Positions 38,101 through 49,635 of a stretch of DNA of 62,086 nt are shown here, in pieces (the stretch's first letter is position 1; every line of letters begins with the position of its first letter). The notes under the pieces were generated by a model, which was not told where the DNA came from, ran no database searches, and saw only the letters and a program-made list of their open reading frames with translations. The stretch covers positions 150,001-212,086 of the forward strand of contig AZLU01000059.1 of NCBI GenBank assembly GCA_002224055.1, given 5' to 3'. The DNA is from Pezizomycotina sp. ARF18 (Eukaryota; Ascomycota). The position numbers and the translations under genes are program-made.

Positions 38101-41100
38101 TGCTCCTACCACCTGAAGATTCCGCTCCGACTAAAAGCTCCAAATAGGCTTTGAAAACATCGCCGTCTTCTCCAACATTCACGAGCTCGCTTTTAGCGTA
38201 TTTGAAATATCTTCGAGCACATGCCTAAATCTCCGTACGTGGTCTGCCTGCTCGAAGCCACCGATGATGTCCATCGTATCGACGTCGGCGTTCAGGGCGA
38301 ACTCGTCGACTTCCGCGCCGATTATTGACGCCAACAACTTGATAATGCTTGTTTTCCCGCTCCCTGACGGGCCGACGAGGATAGCGGCCAGCCGAATTGA
38401 ACGCACGTCATCACGGTCTCCAGTACAGGCAGTTGATGCTGTAACAGAGAAAGCCCGTTTGCAAACGGAGAATTTATTGAGGACGTTCGCGGCATCAGCG
38501 CGTGTCCCACTTGAAACCATTCGCGGCTAATGCTATAGTAAAGCTGCCGTGGCTTCGGATGCAACCCGAATACCTGAGAATAAAGCCTATCAATACCATG
38601 TTTATCACTTACCGACCGGAACCGCTGCTTGACGATGATATCGATAAACTGCGCCGGGTCATCATGGCAGTTCAGGTTTCCTTCCGTCGCGAGAAGTTCG
38701 AGCCACCGTAGTATATCTCGCAGGTTGAACTCCCACGGCGCTCCGACCCTCCCGAACGATTTACGATGCACGACCTCCTGCTCCAGAAGAACGACAAAGT
38801 CTACGATCTTCTGTACCATCTCAACGTCGAGCGTTGGAAATAGCTGGCAGGAGATCAGCTGTAAATCCTGCTTCGACAAAATATCAACGTGAACAACCGT
38901 AAACCGATTAACAAACGACGCTGGTAAGCCTTTCCTGCCACCGCCCTGATGGTGCGGGTTCTGAGCTGCAAAGACCATAAACTCGGATGCCGCTTGAAGG
39001 TCTTGTCCAGCTCTGAAATATAAGCTTCACCGCGGTGGTCAAGACATGCGTTTAGCCCTTCTAGGACGGCCTGCGACGCGAGATTCATTTCATCTAGCAG
39101 GACCCAATGGCCTAGCTGCATGGCGCGGAGAAAGGGAGCGTCCCGCCATTCGAATTCACCGCTCTTGCCGCCTTCCTTGGGTACGTCCGAGCCGAAAAGA
39201 TCCATCAGGTCCGTCTGCTCGGAGAGGTTGATACGCGTAAGCGGATTACCGGAAAGCTTCGCGAGAGCGGAAACCAAGCTCGTTTGCCGACGCCCGGGTT
39301 TCCCTCCAGTAAAATAGGCTTGGTTAGACGCATGGCGCGGAGTATCCTCATCGCATTCATAGATGTCGTCGGAGCCCAGAGGTTAAAGTTCGGAGCAGCG
39401 CCAGAAGCCGTAATTCGTTTCTCCAAACTGAACGGCCCAATGTTTAACCCGCGGCCATCCACCGTGATCGGATATTTCTCAGCATACAGCGGTGAAAGGT
39501 CCTCCCCGACGAACGTCGACAGGTAATCCACGCATTTCTTCTTCTCTTCCGCAAGGCTATCGTCGAAATCGTAAGCACAGCGGACGGATTCGCTCCCAAC
39601 CCATCGATGAACACCATGGCAGCTCCCTGAACCAGCGCAAACTGCAAACCTTGCGCCGATTCCGCGACGGCGTTTACGAAGCTCACCCACGAAAGCACAT
39701 CTCGGATCGATATCGCGTGCGCTGTCGAGAGGTTGTACGTGCGCCCGAACCACGACGTAAACTCGACGATGGCTGCCGATACGGACTGCGCGCCGGGAAT
39801 CAGCTTCGACCTGACAATCTGCATGACATCTTCCATATCCGTCATCGGCGGGACCCATATCTCCGTGAACCTGTTGCGCAACGCGGGCGAAAGCTCCCTT
39901 TTACCATAATCCCCGCCGGGGTTCATCGTCGCCATGAACTGGAATCCTTCGTGCCGACGACGAACGATTCGTTCGGTCCCTTCTCCGCCAGCAGGATCGA
40001 TCTTTCCGTTCGAGAACGCTGTTGAGCCTTTCGAGGACGCTGTCGTCGGCGAGGGATATTTCATCGAGGAGAAAAAATTGCCCTTCCCGCATAGCCTGAA
40101 CAAGACTCCCGTCGCACCATTCGAATAGCGCTTTTAATTTCGTCCTGTTTTCGTATATCCGGGCATGCAATTCCGGAGAAATCTGTTCTCTCGTTTCCTT
40201 CTCCAAAGAATCGAACCAGTTTATCAGCGTCTCCAGATCTAGATCGTAATCCCCGTTGCCATTCTGCTGAACTGCTCGCCGGAAGAGCAGAGACAAATCC
40301 TCAAACAGCTGCGCAGCTGCACGTCCTCGGCTACGAATAGGCCGCTGAGCACCGATGATGTCGCCCGTCTCCGTGTTCATATGCGCATTCACAACGAACA
40401 GCTGCTTCGCAAACGCAGACGCAAGCATCTGACACACCGTCGTCTTGCCACAACCCGTTTCGCCAACTAACAGGACCGGCTCATTGTTTTTCAATGCGGC
40501 GGCAACCAAATAATACAGTCTCGTCATCGCTTTCGTCCATACCACCCTTCCTTGAGCATTGTCAGCGGTCGGACAGCGAGCTCCGGCGAAATCAAACCCA
40601 AGTCGTTGTACAGCGTCGCTTCATCAAGACGGACTCTCATAACCTTCTCAATAACTTTCTTCACCGCTGCCTTCTCGTCTGTTTTCCGTACTTTTTCCGC
40701 AAGCAGCATGTACCCATTCCTCGCAAGCGCGTCGTAGCGATAGCTTCGCGTCCAGCCCACCGAAGAGATCTCGCAAAGTTGCAAAGCTGTGCTTCTGCTC
40801 AAACAGCCTAGAGGATTGCCGCAGGATAGAAAGCTCCTTGTACACCTCGACGATCTTCGCGCAGTACGGAGGAGCGATCTGCGTCCTCTTCTCCAGGATC
40901 TCCCTGAGCTCTTCCTTGGGTATATCGTCGAAGTGCAGCTCCAAAAACCTGTTCCTGAACGCCCTTGAGAGCTGCTTACGTCCACCATATAAACCCGGAG
41001 GGTTCTGCGTGGCAAAGAGCATAAAGTTCTTGTGCGGCCTGATGACCTCTTGCGTTTCGGGCACCAGCAGCTCCCTGTTATCGTCTAAAAGACGGTTGAG

Positions 41101-44100
41101 CGACTCGAGAACGTCCGTCGGAGCCAAGTTCAGCTCGTCAAGGACGATCCAGTAACCTTTCTCAGAGCCTCCACGAGCACACCTTCTTGAAAGTGGAGTT
41201 TCCCTTCCATATCGGAAACGTAGCTGCCTAAGTACTCCTGCAAATCTGTATGTTCGTGGTTGTTTATCCTAACAAACTTGTGTCCAGTTTTCTTGGCAAG
41301 GTACTCGATCATGCTCGTCTTCCCGCTAGAAGTCGGTCCCTGAATCAGTACGGGAACTTTCTCGTTGCGGTCGCCCGAACCAAATTGAGCATGTTCCTCT
41401 CGACGAACGGCGTAATAATGTAATGTTGCTGTTCAATAACCGAGTGGTCCCTCGGTGCATCCAGTAGTGCCTGAACTGAACATAATCGCCCTGCGGCCTC
41501 TTCGGTATCTGTGAAACCAGCGATCTAGCATTGCTATGCGACCCAAGGACATGTTTCATTATAATTGGGAATAAAATATTTTCAGACGCTTGATCCAGTT
41601 GCGTCAAGAAATTCATACAGAAACCTTCATATAGAGACCTACGCAGACCATAAACCGGACAGATCTCAACGACGTACGAAAGTGTACGTGCCAGCGTGCG
41701 AATACTGAAATGGGGCGTTGGTTCGCACCGTCAACGAGCTTATGTTGCTCCGCGAGCTGCTTCGCTTCCAGGTACAGCTGCGCTATATCTATCGGAGCCT
41801 TTGGGTCGGCGACGCACAAGTTGCCGAGGTACTCTTTGATTATACTCAGCAAATTCGAGATGTCCTTATCGGGATTTGTTACGTATAGCTCCGTGAAGCG
41901 TGACCGTATACCTGGCGGCAGGTCTTTTTTGCCTACGTCCGTCGCTGGATTCATGCATGCGAATATCCGGAAGTTGGGATGGGCTTGAACTCGCTCAACC
42001 TGCCCCTTCTCAGAAAGAAGAATGGATCGGTTTCCCTGCTCCTGTAGAAGATCTGCGATAGCCTCTAAAGTAGCCGGCGCCGCCAAGTTGATTTCGTCGA
42101 GTAGGATCCAATCGCCATTTCGCGCTGCCTTGACAAGGGGACCTTCAACGAAAGAAAAAGCGAAAAATTTTGAAGCTTGGGCGTTCTGGCGCTCAACGTT
42201 TTCAACCTCTGCGGCGAATGCACTCCACTTTGCGGTGAGCTCCTGCTTATCGAACATGTCCAACCTTCTTTTCTTCTTAGGGCTGCCGATAGGCTCGTCA
42301 AGCTTATACAAGCCATCGCTGGGTTCCGTCGGTTTCGCAAGCACGGTTTCGGACATTTTTACCGCTTCCTTCCACAGTTTAGTAACCCGATTCCACTGCT
42401 GCCGCGCGACAGCTTTTCCGAGCACCGTCAAAAACCTAGCATTCTTCTTGATGGCAAAAGTAGACTCGAAGAGGATGTCGAACTGCTCTTTCAAAGCGAA
42501 AATAAGGCCCGGCTCGTCGACGGGTTTGTAACCTCCAATGAGGTCACCGCTCTCTGTTTGCTGAGAAAGATTGACGGCAGTGAGCTTGCACCGCAGTAAA
42601 TGAGCGAGTTGCTGCACCACGCTGGTCTTGCCCGTACCCGTTTCTCCGACGAGCAAGACGGGTTCGCCGAGTCCCACCGCGGAACCAATCTGTTCCAGTA
42701 GCAAGGCGGCGTGGTTCGTGTCGCGAACGGTCTCTGGCTGCTGATTTCGCGGAGCCGTTTCCTCGCCGCAGATTCGATCTTCCTTTTTAACTTGACACGC
42801 CCGACGCTAATCTGAGATTCCGTCTGAGAATACAAGGGTGTGTACGACTCGAGGTAATACTTGGCCCTCTGCGGCGGGAACTGCATTTCGGCAGCGATGG
42901 CGTGTGATCAGCACTCTCGCATCGGTTGTCTGAAGACTACCCGCAAAACAGTCTACCGACTCGAGGAATATCTGATCGTACACACTCTCGGATAAGAAGT
43001 AGTATCGAGCGTTATGCCGACCCCATGAGCAGCGTGTTCACGCGGTTACACCAACGAACGAGGTCCCTAGGCTGAGACGCCGCTCCATGGACGTCTTGCT
43101 GATTACGAAGAACGAGGCTCCAAGTAGAGCCTCTGCACAGCTGCAAAAATGCTCATGATCGTCTTGGATAAGCGAGAGAGTAGCGGAAACATCGTCGTAA
43201 TAATAACTTCCAGCTCCTCGCTCCCCGGCATCGACACGTCCACCCTGTGCCAGAACCTAGAACCCAAAATATTCCTCTGAGCAAAATCGGACCCGTCGCG
43301 TCCAGGAATCGTCTTCAGCGTTGCTAGCAGTCGAAACCCGAACCGGCCGTATTGTTTCTCCCCGATTAGGTAGCTTCAGTTCCCGTTTCTCGAGGAGGGC
43401 AGGATGACACTAAGCACATCCGGCGGCGCTTTGTCGATATCCTCGATCAACACCCAACGGCCCTCCTTTACAGCTCTCGTAAGCACGCCGGGCCGCCATT
43501 CGAAGACGCCAGGCTTGTCGGTCGTATTGTATGCACCCACTAGTAGCTTCGCATCGGTTTGGTCGCTGAGATGGATGGAAACAAGCGACTTAAGGACGTT
43601 CAACGTGTGAGCTACATAGTGGACCACGGACGTCTTGCCGCTGCCCGCAGGTCCCGAGAGAAGAATAGGGCCGTTTTGGTGTAGCGCGAGAGCAAAATTT
43701 CGTAGGTTGTTATTGGTAGTCGCAGTTTCAACGAGGGAAGCGGGCGAAGATGGTGATTCTGAGCAAACATTCATGATAATTAGCTTTGAATTATTAGTAA
43801 AAAGCTGAAAAAGACGTACCATTCAACCTAGGCAACAGCACGCCGGCGATGTCCGCAGACAGCGGCGAGAAATCTGCAGCTGTTATTACTCTCGTTACCA
43901 TATTCTCAGGCTTCGTAAATACCTGCCCTTTGGCATCCTTCATATCTTGCGCGACCTTACTCAACCGACGTTGTTCGTGAAGCCTAATGTAAAAACCAAT
44001 TAGCTCTTTATTCTTGCATACATACGCAAGAAAACCTTCCAGAAAATCCACCTACGCCAAAAAATAAAAATCCACTTCCTCCCCCTCAAATACTTCCACC

Positions 44101-44662
44101 ATACTCCCCCAGCTTCCCGATATACTTCCCAATCATATCCTCAAACCAATTCTCCGCCGCACCGATATATAATCCCAATATCCGTACCGACAGGTACTTT
44201 ACCGCTGCCGAATTGTTACCGCGCTCTAGTATACCCCACGAGCTCTTCGGGTCGACGAGCTTCATAAAGCTCAGCGGCTTGTAGCAGAGTAACCTGTACA
44301 GCGCCACCATACTATCCAACAGCCCATCATCATCATCATCATCATCATCATCTAAGATTGATAATTCAGTTATATACCGCTCCGCGAAGGGAAACAGGTA
44401 CTCTGCGAGCGGCAGCAGTCGTGCGAGAGCGCAAATTACTTCCTCGCGGGAAATAAACCTGGCCATCGCGCGACGAGGTCGACGAATACGTCTTCGTAGC
44501 GGGAGAGGATGTGGTAAGTGTATCTGGGATCGATGGCTAGCCTCGAGAGTGTATCGAGGAATGCGGCGTTGTTCCATGTTGGAGAGTCTGGATTAGATTC
44601 GGAGACGAGGTTTCGAGGAGGTTTAGGAGGAGTTCGGAGTCTGATGATGTGTAAGTAAACAT
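29187..44662 (-). CDS. MDN1: Midasin (Rea1/Mdn1), dynein-like AAA ATPase of 60S ribosome assembly
   Basis: Midasin uses ATP to strip assembly factors (Rsa4, Ytm1) from pre-60S particles. The start ATG (44660-44662) opens MFTYTSSDSELLLNLLE; the TAG stop is at 29187-29189, giving about 4,970 codons, normal for this giant family. Six AAA modules appear in order by Walker A: GPAGSGKT (43631-43654), GETGTGKT (42624-42647), GPTSSGKT (41316-41339), GETGCGKT (40441-40464), GNPGVGK (39283-39303) and GPSGSGKT (38350-38373). A long linker follows, then a D/E-rich region (about 30600-31750, with DLDPNAVDEKFWDE) and the C-terminal MIDAS domain with DDSKSMS (29808-29829), followed by AFETVALIAKALAQLE. Clear introns: 43759-43819, 37238-37358, 36837-36899, 36040-36105, 35867-35927, 35642-35715 and 30523-30582, plus one with its donor near 36399. 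Many single-base frame breaks occur (near 44582, 44460 and 39283, among others); domain order is intact. Confidence 0.95.
44325..44352 (-). repeat. (ATC)n trinucleotide repeat coding poly-Asp in MDN1
   Basis: A run of CAT/ATC triplets on the plus strand is read on the minus strand as about nine consecutive Asp codons (GAT) in the N-terminal region of midasin, just after ERYITELSIL. Confidence 0.85.
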
Positions 44663-45055
44663 CTTTTTATTTTATTATTATTCAATACGTTATTTTTCAT
44701 GTATTAAATTGAAATATTATTGTAGCGACATTTGAAGTAGTTCCGGTCGTGAACTGCCTATCCTCTGGAGTTTTTTGTCTGTCGCAAGAAAAATTTCCAT
44801 GTGCTAGTCTAGTAAGTAGCATTGAGTGCAAAGATAGTGGACGGCTTAAAAATTTTCGTCCCAAATTATTTTTTATTTTATTATTTTTTTTTTTATTTTT
44901 TTTTAAATATATATAAAGAAAAATGCCTGGGGTTCTGCTTGTTGTTGTGTCGCACGCACCACTTGGCCCTTCGCTTGGCAAGGAGAACTTTCGCTTGTAG
45001 GTATAGAAAACGGGAACTTCCGAACGAGTGAAAAGAACTCACGCGCCTAAAAGCC

Positions 45056-45115
45056 AAAATAAAATAAAATAAAATAAAATAAAATAAAAAAATAAATTAA
45101 AATAAATTAAAATAA
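45056..45115. repeat. (AAAAT)n repeat
   Basis: About six perfect AAAAT units are followed by degenerate AAATTAAAAT units, just upstream of the MDN1 5' region. Confidence 0.85.
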
Positions 45116-46084
45116 AGTTAGAGACGATCGATATCGTCTCTTGAGCTCTTAATAAAAATCATGCACTTTGATATTAGAATAATGAGAAGTATATTTCAGT
45201 ATCTTGTTTTCGCCTTTGCTGCTATATTGATCAAAGAATTTTTAACTCCATGTTTGAATTGAAGGCGCAAGAAAGCGATAGATGTGTCTATATCTGACAG
45301 ACACAACCATAGATGGAAGGGACAGCTTGGAGATAGTAGTAACAAGTATATCCTTTTGACATGAGATGAGTTCATATATGTTGCTATATTCTGTAGTTTC
45401 AGTAGTCGTGTTGCTTGAAAGCGAAGAAAAGCAGTGGCTTGAGAATAATTAAGTATATATCAAGTAAGTTCGTGGGTAGATCACTAGTAGTATTAAGGGG
45501 ACATTTAGATCACACACGCTACCAAAGCAAAATAGGAATAGGCAGAATAAGGAGATATGAGAGTGCTAAATGTATGGATATGAAGGAAAGGCGGTTATAA
45601 GCAAAGCTGTCAATCGAATGTCCAGCTTTACAGCATTATCAAGCGACACGTGGGAGCTGATTGTTACAATTGCGAGATTCATGATATATAATATATCCGA
45701 CGGTAAACAGCCGCCGTTAGTGATAGATAGACGTAGACGTCAAGAGTTCAAAGCCTCAACGAAGTAAATGAAAAAAGAAGCTTGGTTTAAATAGAGAGAA
45801 AGAGTGATAGCTCTTTTCAATTGTTTGGTCTATTGAAGCACACCTCTCGTCGCGTAGTCTGGTTCCGGCCGCACCACAGACCAAAGCGATAAAGAGGGCG
45901 TATCGAAAGCGACACATACTCGTTAATTGGCTATCGAGAATAAAGCGGGAAAGTGTCAGGTGTAGTAAATTAAGTAAATCTGCATTTTTTTCAAGGCTTT
46001 GTTAGCTTATTGGAAGCTCGAGTATAGCTCGGCCTAACACTTATGTTCACAAGCAGGAGTATCAGCGCACTTCCACACGGCGAG

Positions 46085-46636
46085 CTTTACTCAATGCACT
46101 CGCAAAGGAGGCCTAGATCGAGGGCCAATTGAGATCGCGCAATACACACGACAAATGATCGATTGTGGACCAGTCGAAGGCTTCGTAGTTATCGCTGCGC
46201 CAAAGGTGTGAGGCTCTTTGTCAAGCACCGAGCGTATAATGTAATTAAATCTCATAGGAGTCAATTTAGACTCCCTTTTTTCAACCTCGATTAATCATCC
46301 CGGATTATTGCTCCAGCTGTGGATGAGTAACTTGTGGAAACCGGCGAGTTTTTTCTCCGTCGATGTTAAGGCTGCCATTGTCCTTGACAGACGGAGGAGG
46401 GTGGAGACCTCCCTCGAGCTAGCGAAAAGAGAAATTTCCGAAATAATCGCCCAATCCGATATCAGCAAATTAAACAGATCAATATAAAATTTTTTTATAT
46501 CGCAGAATAAGTCACTGATAATGTTATCAATTAATTCTATAACTATCACCATCGTCTTCTCCTCGTCGGTGCGATCATTTTGAGTGGTCACACGTGCGTG
46601 ATCGTGCAGGAGATTGGCGGAAAATTCGATGGGCAT
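46085..46636 (-). other. Unrecognised, possibly broken ORF
   Basis: An ATG at 46636 opens MPIEFSANLLHDHARV and a 113-codon frame with amphipathic, helix-like text (FYIDLFNLLISDWAII, REVSTLLRLSRTMA), ending at a TGA at 46295. The same frame continues past the TGA (IEVEKRESKLTPMRFNYII, RSVLDKEPHTFGAA). A neighbouring frame then gives NYEAFDWSTIDHLSCVLRD, LNWPS, stop, ASFASALSKARRVEV. This looks like a divergent protein with one stop and one or two frameshifts. I recognise no family. It may be a decayed orphan gene, a real gene with sequence errors, or chance. Confidence 0.25.
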
Positions 46637-47756
46637 ATAGGTGGTTGAGGTAGCCGGGCCAAGGGTAAGGCCCCCGGGTTACAGCCAAAACAAACCTTTC
46701 TGATTCGATTTTGAGGAAGAGAACTGGGCTGCTTATGTAAGTCATAATTAGGTTTGATTTTTGGGGAGCAGAAAGCACGCACATGGGGTTACCTACTATT
46801 TTTGGCCTAGATCCAAGCTTTTTTCTATAAGGAAAGGGAAAAACCTCAGCGGCAAAAAAGCCAAACAGCAGAAACTACGCCATCCCTTGCGAAAAAGAAC
46901 AGGGAGACAGGAAAACGAAAGAAAAAAGCAATTTAAAGAATCGAAAAAAAAAAAAAAAAGGCGAGGGGAGAAAGAACGAAAAAAAGACGAAACTCACCCA
47001 GAAAAAAAGAAAAAAAAAGCAAATATCCTATTATTATTCTTTTCTCTTCCTTTTTTTTTTTTCCCAGGGAAAAAGTATCGAAAATCACCGTAAAATAATG
47101 CCACGCTTTTTCATTTGACGGTTTCTTCATTCCTGGTGCACGCCGCTCGGCGACCGAGAAGGATCGAAAAACTAATAGAAATAATGACGAGTATCTTGTT
47201 TTACGAGTTAAGGGGAAAAGATACCTTTTAAAATTTTAGATTTTTTCAAAGGAAGAATAAAACTTTTAATATCACAGGTCTCGGTTGCTTTTCTAGGTTC
47301 TTGTCCCTCTTTTTTTTTTTTTTTTTTTTTTTCACCTCAATAATATTAATGCGAGTGCTTATGGCGTTCGTGAGGGCCTGAGGGTCTAACGGAATTGGGG
47401 TTTCCTACCGATTTCGCCATCCTCTTCCGATGGCAGTACCTTTCTGGTCCTGTTTCTTTCATCTTTTTCAAAAAAAAAAAAAAAAAAAAAAAAGGTGCAC
47501 CTTGGTATCAGAAAGAACAAAGACCATGGATAAATTAATAATAGCTGAAGAGATATCGCCCACGGTCAGTCAGTCGATAGATCGATCGATATTAGACCGA
47601 CGAAGACGCCAAAACCAGGCTCGAGATAAGTTGCCGTTTCTATTCAACTAACTCTATCGGGTACTTCGCTCTCAATGTTATCATACAAACCATTTAGATC
47701 CCTTGAGAAATGAGAGGGAGAAGTAGGGTACAAGGTCTCTTGGAGGTGAAGGAAGT

Positions 47757-47814
47757 GAAGGAGAAGGAGAAGGAAAAGGAGAAGGAGAAGGAGAAGGAGA
47801 AGGAGGAGGAAGGG
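47757..47814. repeat. 58-nt homopurine GGAGAA repeat
   Basis: An uninterrupted A/G tract is built mainly from GGAGAA units in the MDN1/ITC1 intergenic region. Pure purine mirror-like tracts can form intramolecular triplex DNA; here that is only an inference. Confidence 0.8.
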
Positions 47815-49635
47815 TGGTTCAGATACTTAAAGTGAAGGAGTATAGAGAGACGCTCGGGTGACGCTGAAACCCCCTAATGGACACCGTAAAGAGATCTGGT
47901 TGGTCGGAATGAATCGACCGGGGGGCGGTGAGAGATGCCGTAAACCAACTTTTTGAACTCCCCTGTGCTCTCTCTCTTGAGTCTTCTCTTCGGTCTTTCC
48001 TTTGGGGAGAGGGATTAGCAGTCCGTGCTGTGTGTCAACTTAAAGAGAGGGGAAAAAAAGAAAGAAAAAAAAGAAAAAAAAAGGAAAAAGCGAAACGTCG
48101 AAGAGCGAGGGAAGGAATATCAGAAAGGTACCTCACCACTCACCTCTCCGTATAGTTCTTCACCTATGAGAGGTACCCTCCCTTGGTATTTATAAGGAAG
48201 AAAGAAAGCGGCTTAGATGCTTTTGGAGGCTACATTGAAAAATATAAAAGTAAAATACCATTTTTTGGAGGACTCTATCGAGAGAGACGTGTGCCAAAAA
48301 AAGGTACGTACCGATATTTCTGTTTTCTTTGCTTTTTTCTAAACAGTGGTTGCTGGTCCTTCCCCATACCAATCCGCTCTGGCCCTCCTCCTCATGACAG
48401 TCCGCTCCCCCCCAATTATTAGCTGGACAACCAAGAGGAGGGAAAGCCCACACAAAGAAAAAAAAAATAAAAATAAATAAAAAAATAAAAATAAATTAGA
48501 ATTTTAAACATAATAATGGCAATTAAACTAGCACACTTAACCTGGAGAGGAGTAGGTGGCCCTCCTCCTCACCAGAGGAGGAGGGTTTTCCCTCTTCCTT
48601 ATATATATCTACCACCCCCCCCCTTCCTCTTTCCGAGGAGACCCAATTCCCACCCACAACCACAACCACCCCCTCCTCCTCCTCCTGAAATTCTTTTTCT
48701 CTCTCTATCACGACAACACAACAATATCATCGTCCCACCACCGGCATTTTCATCGACATCATCGACGACGTTCCAACAGCCATCGTCATCAAATTATCGA
48801 ACGTTATCGAATTTCTAGAAGGGAAAGAAGGAAAAAGGTACATATTGATTTTATTTGATCCCTGCGAAAAGATACTATGGGGAATTAAATAAAAGAATAA
48901 GAAAAAAAAAAATAAAAAAAAGAAGGGGGGAGAGAAAAAAAGATCCGAGATCTGAGATTTCGTTTCGGTTAGAATACCACACCAACGCACCCACAACGCA
49001 CAGTATTACAACAACAACAACACACCTCACATACATAATAAACAACATCATTCTCTTTCTTTTTTATTCTTTTCCATCCTTTGAGTAGAAGAGGAAGAAA
49101 GAGAAAAAAAAAAAGAACATCCATTCCTTTTTTGCTTGAGCACACTTTCTCTTCATTGGACCAACAATTATACTAGCGACCTTCCACTGGTTAGAAGAAC
49201 ATGAATAAAATTTTCCCTTCATCCTTTGATCTATTCCAATAAGCATCCAACATATCTAGTCTATCGTTTTCTTCTTCTCTGATCTGTCGTTTGTTGTTGC
49301 GGCTGTCAGATTTCACCCCGACGAAATTTTTTTTCTTTGGGTGAAAAATATTTGGTCCCTAAACCACCACGAGGGCAGTCGAATTATAGCAAGGTTTTGC
49401 AAGGCATTCGCAGCATTGGGCTTTTCCCTTCGTAACTCAGGACCTGGAGCGACCATACTTAAAAACCAGTAGAGACGTCACATCGACCACCGTTCTTTGT
49501 AATAACACACCTCTCCATCTACCTGCAGATCTATCTTATGAATCTTGGAACCTCCTTCGAGAAGAAATCTTGACGATCTAACAGTTCGACGTAGGGTACT
49601 CGTTGCAGTAGTTCGAGCGAGTCGCTGTCGCGAAG

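Larger units (their letters stand above)
44663..49635. other. 5 kb divergent intergenic region, MDN1 / ITC1
   Basis: This is the shared upstream region of two divergent genes. It holds AAAAT repeats (45056-45115), a T23 run (47310-47332), an A24 run (47470-47493), a 58-base pure purine tract (47757-47814) and CCTCC-rich sequence near 48660-48690. An unrecognised minus-strand ORF at 46085-46636 is listed separately. The last 1.3 kb is probably ITC1 promoter and 5' leader. Confidence 0.55.

Noticed and set aside
29187-44662. MDN1 as a pseudogene
   Set aside because: All six AAA modules, the acidic region and the MIDAS motif are present in order with sound splice sites; only run-length breaks disturb it, and the gene is essential in yeast.
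48516-48858. Proline-rich open frames upstream of ITC1
   Set aside because: The Pro-rich text comes from CCT/CCA repeats in a pyrimidine-rich leader, and no family is recognised.
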